A stretch of 64,000 nucleotides of DNA from Ascaris suum (lineage: Eukaryota > Nematoda > Chromadorea > Rhabditida > Ascarididae). Shown here piece after piece: positions 49,659-61,993 of the stretch. A program made the translations under genes and the position numbers. Each line of letters opens with the position of its first letter. Within the stretch, counting starts at the first letter, position 1. The DNA lies in the NCBI GenBank assembly GCA_013433145.1, contig CM024188.1, positions 3,658,001-3,722,000 on the forward strand, written 5' to 3'. The notes beneath the pieces were generated by a model. The model saw only the letters and a list, made by a program, of their open reading frames with translations. It searched no databases and was not told the origin of the DNA.

Positions 49659-50533
49659 CTAATACAGTAAATAAGGGAAGTATCAGCCATTTCATTTATT
49701 GCTGAATAATTATTTAATCTCTCATAATCGCTCGTGTACACAAGGACAGAATTCAGCTAAAGAAGCACTCCAGCTTGAGTGACAATGGCGTAAATAAACT
49801 GCTCGCAAACGACTGGGATGCGAATGACAGAGGCGCAAGTTGTTCGCCGTGGAAATGACCGATGTAAGTGGCCAAGGCGGAAGTGGGCTCAACGCAAATG
49901 CCATAATATAGTAGAAATTAAGCAATACTACCGAGAACACAATAAAATGATAAGCGAAGTGAAAGGCTTCCGAATCCACGCACTTAGAAACAGGCGCAAC
50001 ACAAAAACGACTGCAAGGAGATTACAAAAAACTTTCTGATTTTGATTCACTTAATAAAATGACCATTCATATATAGGCAAAGCCAAACAAGTTGAACAAA
50101 AACGGAAAGCTCTCATTAATAATCAGACAGGATCTCCGAAACAGGCGCCACGATTTTTGAAGTCGGCAGTAAAATAGGCGGAAAAGAGTGCCAAGGAAGA
50201 TAGCCCGATAGTCGTTTTATATTTCAGCTCGTTGGATTAAAACGACGACAAATGTTTCATAACGCGTTTTTCTGCCGAATCGACAGTTCATACAAAGGCT
50301 CGATTGGATAACTTATTGCTGACCCAATCAGACATGAGATAAAATTGGTAATGGTAATTAGATGAGAGTTTTTAAAAAAAGGCAGAAGATAATAAAACGC
50401 TACGTAATTGGAGAAGGAGATCTCCTTGCAATATATTACGCTCAGCAAATATCATCAGTCAACTTTTCTGGCAAAATGTTTGAGAATATCGGGTCAACAT
50501 ATATCATAAAACACGCGTAACGCACAGACGTGC

Positions 50534-50732
50534 ATGCACAGACGAATGACCGGTCATGTGCTTTGCATTAGGCGTAAATACAATAATTATAGAGAGGTGC
50601 TGAAGAAATTGAAGAAAAAGAGACTTGACAGAAAGAGGAGAATTCATAAGACGAAACTCGGTAATGTGTGGAGAGAAGCAGATTTGAAAACTGGCGAGAT
50701 GCAAAGACCTCAAGCACGAAAATTGAAATGTG
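50534..50732 (+). CDS. small basic protein, exon 1 (candidate)
   Basis: Opens with an ATG (a second ATG is 12 bases on) and reads MHRRMTGHVLCIRRKYNNYR, EVLKKLKKKRLDRKRRIHKT, then KLGNVWREADLKTGEMQRPQ and ARKLKC. It is strongly Lys/Arg-rich, likely helical or nucleic-acid binding. The donor G|GTAAGT is strong, phase 1, and fits the exon at 51920 exactly. The total product would be 90 residues. No family recognised. A Lys-rich reading in A-rich DNA can arise by chance. Confidence 0.33.
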
Positions 50733-51919
50733 GTAAGTTTTGAAATCCTCGAAACGTTGGCTCAAACAATTCACGAACACACCCCCTCCCTCTCCCCCTA
50801 GTCCCCTCCAATCTAGGTGAATTCCTGGCATGTCCAATGCCCGAATTTATGCGGGACCGTCGAGGAAGAGAGGATTAGAAACTATCGTTAAAATCATTTT
50901 GGCCAACAATAAAAGAAGACCAGAACCTTCCTTAGTTCAAGTTCATCGAAAGCTTGACTTTCTACGAAGTAAACAATTAAGCTAATCCTGCAAACAGCTT
51001 TCACTGCGAGACGTACGCAAATTATTAATGTGTTTTCGTTCAGCTAAGCATTAGACAACCTTCTTTTTGCTGGAAGAGTGCTGAAAGAAAATGACACCTC
51101 TAGCTCGATTCTATCGGCCTCTTCTGGCGGTGAAGTGGGCCTATTTTTCAAAAAACAAGGCAAAAAAAAAACGACCTGAAAGCTCTAAGCAAAGGTGAAC
51201 AAGCGCGTCAGAAAAAAAAAGCGCTTATTCGCGAGCTTCGTTGCTTTCTAATGCTCATTGGGTTCTCAATACGGGATGGGAAGGTTCAATCTCTAAAACT
51301 TTTTTCACTTCGTAGGCCCATGCACTTTAGTGAAAACTTGGAGAAAGTGCATAACAAAACGCACCCTACGATAATAGAATTTGTGCATGTTTCCTTTAGG
51401 AATCGGCGGGTTCAATGTTATTCGATGAACCATTAACATGTTAGCTGAATAATGGAATACAACAATATGATAAGAGAATTTTTTAAAAAGCGAGGAAGTG
51501 TAGAAAAAGAAATAATAACATTGTTAACGAACATTTGTTATTCATCTGGCTGTCTAAATTTCAAAAGAAAATAAATTATTATAAGAATAATCGAGCCGCC
51601 AAGAAAGAATGCCACTAAATAGTACGAGAACAAACAACGCTTCGCCCCTGACCTCGATAGGTTAAACATTAATGCCCGGCTCTACGAATCCCTCAGATTC
51701 GGAACATGCAACAGTCATTAGTAACATAGTCCATAAAAGCGATGTACGAATATATAAGTTGCAGATTACGCCTGAAGGAGGTTCAATGCGAAACAAACAA
51801 AATGCTGCCTTTTGCGAGAGTATTAGAAATGAAAGTTGTATGTAGAATAACATGACACAAAATCAGATCTTCCATAGAATCACATTGATTGCTGAATCAC
51901 ACTGCTTCTGCCTTTCCAG

Positions 51920-51993
51920 TGAAGGGTTTCACTGAGTCCATAGAAGAATTTGCTAAAAAAACAAATTTTTTCATTATCAAAAAATTGTGCTAA
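51920..51993 (+). CDS. small basic protein, exon 2 (candidate)
   Basis: The strong acceptor TCTGCCTTTCCAG is followed by 23 codons, KGFTESIEEFAKKTNFFIIK then KLC and TAA. Joined to the exon ending at 50732 it restores a Val at the junction and continues in phase. The intron would be 1.19 kb. Confidence 0.33.
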
Positions 51994-54449
51994 ACTCAAC
52001 TATTCGCCGAAAGAATGCCAATCGGAGGAGGAGTGCAGAGGGTTTCGCAACGAAGCAAACACGATAATTCGTCGAAAGTTTTCAAAGAATCGCAGGAATA
52101 GCTGCGTTAAACGAAATGGCATCGGGGGTGAAGGACGGAAATGAGTGCGAAATGCCGTAAGCGAGTGCAACCAAGCCAATCGTGGACAACGAATGCGCAT
52201 CGGAATTGCGACCAGCTGAACGCAATTGCGATAGTCGAATGCCGCCGCATCGCAATGGTGCATCAGCTTGCCAAGAGCAGCACGCAGTTCGGATGTGGCG
52301 CTGCAAAAATTTATCTGCACTGCAAAATTTATCTTTCAAAACGAAACGAAACAAAAGCAGCGGCAGTAAATTTGCTAAACGAACGCGGCCAAATGACAAA
52401 AGATAAGAAGCGGCATGTGGCTGACTGGCTGCCCGACTGGCTCAAATCACTCCTCGGAGAAATTGTTCGCTATCTGGCATTAGAAATTCTCATCCCGCGA
52501 GTGTCGCCTACGGCCTTGTGCGGATGGATGCGCACTTGGCCGCCAACGACATGTCATTTGTGGACGTGAGATGCTTCTCCCCTTGACAAGCATACCATTT
52601 ATTCAAATTACACAAATTCACTTCTTACTGCTAGTGCAGCATCCCCATAAGAGAGCCGAGCTTATTCCATCCAAATGCCATCCGCCGATGATGCTCACTT
52701 AAGACGAGTTCACTTGAGTTTCTCCATCCTCCGATTCACATTTTGAGAAAAAAGTCGCCGATTTACTTTTAACGAGTACAACCGCCGACTTTCACTTTCA
52801 ATTCGTAATTCGGAATGCTTTCTCTCGATCTACGAACAATTCGCATGGAACGGTCAACAAGAGTTGCCGAACAGAAAATTAGTACTTCCGTTAGTTTCGT
52901 TAAAGATCCGTTGCAAACGTTTTCTCACGTCGTCACTTACGACCTATTCTTCGATTCCTTCATAACACATGCAATAAGAAGCGTATCGCTATTTCCAACG
53001 CATCCATCGCCTCCGAACTTAAGTCGCTCAAAAAGACCATTCGTAAATAGGTTTTCGGATATGCTCAGAGACGAACAACCTCAACGAAATCTTTGCTGAC
53101 TATGAATCTATTCGTTTGTCGCGTTTTAATGCTTGCAATATCCGTAAAAATGCATGAACTTGCTCTAAACAGAAAGTCTTCTGTAAAAAAAAAATTGACA
53201 GATCAACGAGCACAAGAAATCGAACCTCAACAATGATGATTGATGGTATCCATCATTTTTTTATTTCTCACATATGCACTGAGCCGCACTGATATCTTAG
53301 TGGTGTTCTTAATTGAAGGCATGCTAGTATGAAATCACATATCAAAGCTCAGAAAGACGAAGAATATTTAGAAACGAAACTGATAGCGGTCCGGAAAAAA
53401 AACTTTTGCATCTAGTCTCGAAAACCTTGTTGGCAAAAAAACACCTACAACGTTAAAAATACCGTGTATACGCACATCCATATGTACATCGTGACACTCT
53501 AGCACAAGTTTGATTCAGAAAGGCAGAGAACTGTTTGAGGAAGAAGAAGGACTGAAAGTCTGAGGTCAATAACAGCAAAAAAAGAAAACAAATATCATTC
53601 ACAGTTAACTATTCGCAGATAATTTAAAACATATATAGAAATATTAGAATGACTAGGATAACTCATCTGTATGGCTATATAATAAAATGATAAGTGCGAA
53701 CAAAAATTGACCATTGCTAATAAAAAGGAAACACATTCGTCTTCATGCACACATTCGAGCAGACGGCACTCGACGAGCCAGTCAACATGCCGCTTGATGA
53801 CGGTGGCGATGTGTCTCGCTCTCGAACGAAGAAGCACCTATTTCTTCATCGCAATTAAAACACATGCGATGTTCTCTTATCGTGTTGCAAACGACGCTTG
53901 CTTGAGTGCCGAAATACGCTTCATTTATGCTCCCAAAAGTTCCCCCCAAATTCTCACGACGAAAAATAAACGAACATATTGTGAAGTGAAATTGATCCAG
54001 AAGCATTCTTTTTTAAGTGCACGATGATTACTTCATACTTAATTTTGAAATCGCTCATATTAGCTACTGAATTTTAATTCGGTCATGTGGAAAACACGTT
54101 CTTTTTTTTATTAAAGAGGACTAATTTTTATGCAGCCTCCTCTTTATTATAACGCTTATTTCCTTTCTATAAATCGGATTTCAGTGACTTCATATACCTA
54201 GTCTTACGATACAATTATATATTAGTAAATAAATAACAAAACGGTGGCAATCTTTTTTCAGCGTAATGTAATATACCACATATCCATGCTTCTTTTGAAA
54301 TATTATTGGAACAATCTGTTGCACTTCTTTTAATGAACTGATTTCGCAGAGTAACTAAAAGTTCAGCGCCATATTCATGCACTTCTCAACCTGAACGCTG
54401 ACATTTTTACGGATGGATGCAAATTACGGATGGAGGGAGGTGGTAAATA

Positions 54450-54475
54450 GGGGGGGGGGGGGGGAGAGGGGGGGA
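54450..54475. repeat. poly(G) tract
   Basis: A run of about 16 G followed by GAGAGG and a further G run. Reciprocal C tracts occur at 11537-11554, 14450-14464 and 57371-57381. They are low complexity, likely error-prone in sequencing, and potential G-quadruplex formers. Confidence 0.8.
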
Positions 54476-54668
54476 TGAGGAAGACGAGAGCAGAAACGTG
54501 ACAAGGGCGAAAAGACAACGCGCATCGCATCCCTGCTCGGTGTTCCCAACTGCCCCTCATTCTAATCGTATACACCTTACGATGCAGTCCATCGGCAATT
54601 GCAAACTGTTAATTCGTAGGAAGTCGGCAGTGGACATAACATCGACGCTATATAGTTTGGTGAAGCTT

Positions 54669-54863
54669 TTATGAGAGCAACCGCTGATACAAGTCAGCAA
54701 TCATTGCAACAGCACTTCCTTTCAAACATTCCTTTAGAATTCGGTTCTCTATGAGAGATCCCAACGTTAATAAATACTTTTCTTTTTTGCTTTCTAGACT
54801 CGTTATAGCTGATTCTGCATTATTCAAATAGCCGATTACTTGGAATTTCGAAAGTGAAAACAA
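54669..54863 (-). CDS. candidate C-terminal exon, helical
   Basis: The open frame reads VIGYLNNAESAITSLESKKE, KYLLTLGSLIENRILKECLK, then GSAVAMIADLYQRLLS and TAA. Heptad-like leucines and charged residues suggest helices. The 5' boundary is unclear: the only nearby acceptor is a weak CCAAG about 24 bases inside the open frame. The coding quality is good for a region this AT-rich. No family recognised. Confidence 0.35.
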   Translation of the reverse strand: MFSLSKFQVIGYLNNAESAITSLESKKEKYLLTLGSLIENRILKECLKGSAVAMIADLYQRLLS

Positions 54864-55719
54864 ATTTCATATTAAAAAACATTTAGAAATCTCGTATTTT
54901 TGAATTTAATTTTATATTTCGATTGTTGTTTCTGACGAATGAGAAGTTGAAAAGAAGGAAGATCACATTGTGTCGGCGCATGCAGAATGCGTTGTTGCTT
55001 GCCGTGTTGTGGAAAATCGGGCGCCAGTAGTGGAAAGCAAGGTCAACATCCGCAGAAAGAACGCTCTCGGAGGGTCGTCGGCTTTTAATAACATCAAAAT
55101 GGCACTTTCAAAAACGTACACTCTCAACTTCAGACAGCAAACGGCTTCTCATTTACCTCGCACCTAATTTCTTAAACAAATACTGAGAAAAAAAAACACC
55201 GAATACTCAAATTACGCGCTTAAAATTTCAACTCTACATTAAATCATTTCTATTAAGCTAGAAATTTTAAGAGAATGCACAAAAAACGACAAACTAATGA
55301 AGAAGAGAGGGAAATATATGAGAAAATTAAAATCGAACATTTTTGAAGCGGCAACAATGAATAGTCGAAAATTCTTTTTAAAATCATTTCTTATTCATCA
55401 TCGAGAATTCACAACTTTTTTCATAAGATGCTCATGATTAAAAGCATTAACATAAACCAATCACAACAACATTATCGGTAATCAATATCGATAAGAGGTA
55501 ACTATATGTCTCTTTATAATAATGAACAAACTGAAAAAGGAGACTAGAATAATCACTGCTTTTTATGGGGAAAAGAATTGGCGAATAAAAGTTGGAAAAA
55601 CTTTTTTTTTAATGGGAGTTTTATCGTCTTTTTTACTCTTGTTGACTTCAGAAGCAGAAAATAATGAGGCGATGAAGTGAAAGAACATAGAAAAGTAAAT
55701 TTCAATTATTTTCTAAAAG

Positions 55720-56086
55720 CATTCGCCACGATGTGTCACTTGCTGAGGACGCTTTCGACGATGCTCACATATTAGAACTGGCCAAGAACAATATAGCGGC
55801 TTCTTATAATGAAGATTTTATAGTTGAGATGTCACACATCTATCTAGGAGATCTTCAGTTATTGTTCGGTGAATTAGCATGGTTCCGAGCCGAATTTATC
55901 ACCACACTAGCACAGAACGGTCGAACAATTGGGAGAGAGAGAAACGAGGGAAAGAGAAACAGTGAGAGAAGTAGAGGAAGGCAATGCCTATCAGCCCGAT
56001 ATTCATACAGCGGTTTAGACAGCGGTTGCGAGCGGAAGTTAACGACGACGGAGACATCTTTCTCTTTGTTGGATAAATGTCTTCAG
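55720..56086 (+). CDS. candidate plus-strand exon, unrecognised protein
   Basis: Reads IRHDVSLAEDAFDDAHILEL, AKNNIAASYNEDFIVEMSHI, then YLGDLQLLFGELAWFRAEF. Its acidic/helical pattern is among the most protein-like in the window. The acceptor (TTTTCTAAAAG) is ordinary. A likely donor G|GTGAAT lies after LQLLF. Otherwise the frame continues through a Glu/Arg/Ser-rich stretch to CTTCAG|GTAATG at 56086. The shorter version is likely if the Arg-rich part is intron. No homologue named. Confidence 0.42.
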
Positions 56087-56099
56087 GTAATGTGCAATG

Positions 56100-58254
<2,155 letters not shown>

Positions 58255-59639
58255 TATATTTATATGTTTCTCTAAACAGCTGAAAGTGATACGTGCAAAT
58301 AAATGAAACATAGCGTTGCAACAGACATCTTCAAAAATTTTCACTTAACCTAAAAAGCATAATTTTGAAACATACAGCCGCTGAGAGATGTGTTTCCTTG
58401 TATTATGGCTGATAGGCTGTTCGTTCGTAATAAGTGTCTCTATTCAACACCAGTTTCACTTATTTCCAAAAATAATCAAAGTTACTTAGTATCATTTCAC
58501 GATCACGGATATATTTAGTGAAAAAAGAGCTAGTTTCCTCAATGAGTGGAAGAATAATTTCTTCGATTGCACCGGTGCAAATCGAAAGGACAAATGGCAT
58601 TTCATAATGGTGTTAAAGTATACAAAAAGGTGATAGAATACAAGACTTCATGGTTTATTAGCTAATGCATTGATAAATTATTGCGCTAAGAAATAGACAG
58701 AGATTTCAAACCAGAAAAAAACACTTCATTGAACACATTTATTTTATAAAGACCAGCAACTGCAGGATCCTTTAAATGGGAAGGAATAAAAAATACCCTG
58801 TCAGTTATCAGCAACACTGTGCCATATTGAATCTCACTAATCGGAATGTCTGATAGTAAAATTATATTGTAAGTCTTCCGTTAACAAAGTACTTCTTTTA
58901 TTAATTTGCAATTCCTTAAATATAAAATATAACCAATTCACTCCCGAAGTAAAAGAAAGCCATCCCTGAGAGCAAAATTTCCTCGCACTGCAAAAAAGAG
59001 ACCCTTGCTTTAGCTCAGCATAGATGAATGAACACTGGACCGTAGTTGATGATACAATTCACTCCTAAAACGTGTTTGGAAGTAACGCAGCGAGAGGTAT
59101 ACACGAACTAGCACAACAAATTCTACTAAGCGTATCATGGAACACATTGACGATCAAACTATATACTACAAGAAGCAATCAAAGAAAGAGCACTTAGAAA
59201 CGAAAGCTGGAGGCATGGCATAGGTGCACTAAATTGAACGGAAAAGTGGGTGTAGAATGTGTGAGGGCATGCGACTCTTGCAGATGCCATTCTGATCGCA
59301 GATAAAGCCATTAAATTATTCCAAACGTGCTGCACCACACCACAAAAAAACGTCTTCTCGTGCCTACAACTTTTACGTGCCTACTGCGTTCGTCTGCACT
59401 CGAAGTGCCGCCGTTCGAATGTGCTCGCTGCACTCTCGTTGCACAAAGTGCACGCGCAACGCAATGCGCACATGCTGCCATCACAACAGTCCGCCAATAA
59501 GCGCATCGATGTTCTTTGAAAACCTCAACCCGAACATGTAGTGTGCAATTCGAATTATTCAAAGTAAACCATCACCGGGACTGCTGAGCAACGAAAGGAG
59601 ATCGAGGGCTTTCGAAAAGAAAGTTCAGAGACTCCTGAA

Positions 59640-59890
59640 TTTCAAAGGTCGGGAAGTTCCGCAGATGGCCTGGGAAGAAAGGCATTCTCGAAAGTCTCTG
59701 AAAGACAGGATACTGTCGCCGAGATGAGGTTATTCGAAAGGCGTGGCATTTTGTGCGCTCCCAACTGGCCATGACGTGATAAAGCTAATGCTTGGAAAAG
59801 CTGAACTTACTCCTTGAAAAGGAAACCCAATTTTGCCCCCGAGCAATATTAGTCACCATTGGCAGGACGGCTGCTGTTTAAACATCATCA
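59640..59890 (-). CDS. possible downstream exons of the Cys-rich gene
   Basis: Two pieces join in phase with each other. One, ending at a GTAAGT donor near 59810, reads VLPMVTNIARGQNWVSFSR. The next, after the acceptor CCTGTCTTTCAG near 59700, reads KTFENAFLPRPSAELPDL and stops. A separate piece near 60.1 kb (TATKLNFVNDIDG, donor GTAAGTGC) has good ends but its phase does not link to either side. Connection to the exons at 60.3-60.7 kb is by proximity only. Confidence 0.3.
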
Positions 59891-60262
59891 CTGGTCGCTA
59901 CCTCATGCGTAGATATTTCGATGTTACGCGCCTGTAGCATGCGGCGAATTCGAATATTTGGCAATGTTTAAAGAATATAAAGAACACCAGCAATCGCAAG
60001 TACTTCGTTAACTATTGCGTTTCACTATTCTTCAGATTCTTCTTTTTTTTCCGTTCACTTGAAAAACACATCAAGTGATAAATCATATGCTTGTTTGCAC
60101 TTACATTCCGTCGATATCGTTGACGAAATTTAGTTTAGTAGCCGTTGGAACTGAAGTTTTATGACTCTCAGAGACTGTCTTTGAAGCGTTTAGATGTTTT
60201 CGATGAAGAATAGGATAAAGTGGAGCATTGCAATTTAACGACGTGAAGTTTAACTTACTTAC

Positions 60263-60345
60263 ATGGTGGCTAATTCAAAAATGCACACAAGCATAGTTTT
60301 TTCCTCGACGTTCAAATACTGCGAAGTATCGAAGTCAAGCTTGGA
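60263..60345 (-). CDS. second exon of the Cys-rich gene
   Basis: The acceptor is TTACTTTCAG and the donor GTAAGTAAG. In frame with the exon at 60421 it continues FKVSKLDFDTSQYLNVEEKT and MLVCIFELAT, ending in phase 2. Both splice sites and the join are convincing. Downstream exon-like pieces at about 60.1, 59.85 and 59.65 kb have good splice signals but did not fit this phase, so the rest of the gene is unresolved. Confidence 0.6.
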
Positions 60346-60420
60346 CTGAAAGTAATGAAAAAACATGACGACTTGAATAGAAAGTAAGGATAGTTGAAAC
60401 AACACGTCTCGAAATTTTAC

Positions 60421-60714
60421 CACTTTGAAGAGGGTTGAAAATTCGTCGATGAAACGATGGATTTGCGGATGTGGAGGGTGCTGACTAGACGGCAAGCAAT
60501 GAGTGGCGGTAGGTGCGTGTGGCGGCGTGGAATGCAGCTGGGGAACGACGCGCAGATCGCATATATCCCAATGTGCTTCTCTGCCACATCCGCATTCGTT
60601 CGCATTGCCGCCAAAGAGTGGCGCTCTAGGCCGATGACAATAGTCACACGTAACACAGTGACCTTGTAGAATATCAAAGCCCCGCGTCGTCAATTTCCCC
60701 CATTCCGCCTCAAG
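60421..60714 (-). CDS. Cys-rich exon of a second minus-strand gene
   Basis: About 97 codons. Reads EWGKLTTRGFDILQGHCVTC, then DYCHRPRAPLFGGNANECGC and GREAHWDICDLRVVPQ. A Pro/His-rich loop follows, then IHRFIDEFSTLFKV. The Cys/His pattern (C-x2-C-x2-C-H, then C-x-C and later H and C) suggests a zinc-binding fold. The donor GTAAAA leaves phase 0, and a 75-base intron leads to the next exon. The 5' acceptor (GGTAG) is weak, so the start may differ. The protein family is not recognised. Confidence 0.6.
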
Positions 60715-61099
60715 CTACCTCCTAACCTTCAGTGAAGTTGCTCTTAAGCTGCCGTCATAGATATCTTGCGCCATTTAAACTGAAAAAAATGCTAAAATCC
60801 GTCGTCCCCAATTTTTGTTTACCTGTAGCAGCGGAATATAACCTAGGACTAAAATTCTATTTACTGAAGATGCGTTTCCGCCATTGGCATCTTTTTTTTG
60901 ATCCTCTTCCTGTGCTTATTACCAATATCACTCGCCAAAGAGTGGGTGCATAAGAGCTATACTTATCTCCTTCCAAATAAACCATTTTTTGTTCTTGTAA
61001 AGCTTACGAACCATTTTTCAGCAGCCCAACGCGTTTGTCCTTGGCAGCAACTCAGGAGCATCCTGACGCGAGTTTGCTTTCGCATTCCAGTATATGCAG

Positions 61100-61957
61100 T
61101 AATAGCATAATCGATATCTTCATTGTTGAATATTTGTGACCTCGCCGGTTATTTTATTTGTCTCCTTGGGGATGAAGGAGGAAAGGAGATTAAGAGGTAA
61201 AAAACCATTTTAACAAGTATAGAGCTTCTGAACAGCTTGTTTCATTCTACAAAAGTTCGCTTGAGTGCAATGTGAAATCCATCACTAACGACATATATTT
61301 CGCCACTTCTTCATTCGTTCCGTTTTTCCACTCAGCAGTCCATATCACCCTATGGTAATTTCTTTTTGCATTTTATTGTTTTTCTTTCGTAGTCTCGTGC
61401 GATTATGATCGCCGTCAGAAATAAATATGCCAAAGACACCACACCTTGACGGCAATGACTTATTTCGTGTAATGTAAAATATGATAAAACTTGGTGGAAA
61501 AAGAATGAACAGAATCAAAACGTGTCATTAGAATAAACGTAATCGATGAAACTATTCAAAAGCGAAAGAAACAAGTGCTTTGAACTATTTTAGCACAAAA
61601 TATTTTAAGAATATGAAAAAATGCGGATATGAAAATCATACGGTCTTAATAGAGATCTTCAAGAAGAGAGGTCCGGCTTTACCTATGAGGTTGTTAAACT
61701 ACTCATATGAAGTAGTTGAGGAATGTGGCACAACTGGCGGCAAAAAAGATGACACGAAAACGATATATGACCAAGAAACCAGCAAAGAATCTTTTTCTAG
61801 TCTTAGCAGTTGTTACGAACGACGATTTCGGAATTGAATGGGTCGGGCAAAAAGTCTCCTGCATAAAAACGCTATGTGCTATCTTTTCTTTGATGGTTTT
61901 TTTTTTTTAAATCTGTATTCTTCATGCTGTATTCTATATTCTTCTCGATCCTCCTAC

Positions 61958-61993
<36 letters not shown>

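Noticed and set aside
52141..52569. 142-codon plus-strand frame and 105-106-codon minus-strand frames
   Set aside because: A GC-rich patch open on both strands with no splice boundaries or domain pattern; not reliable as a gene.
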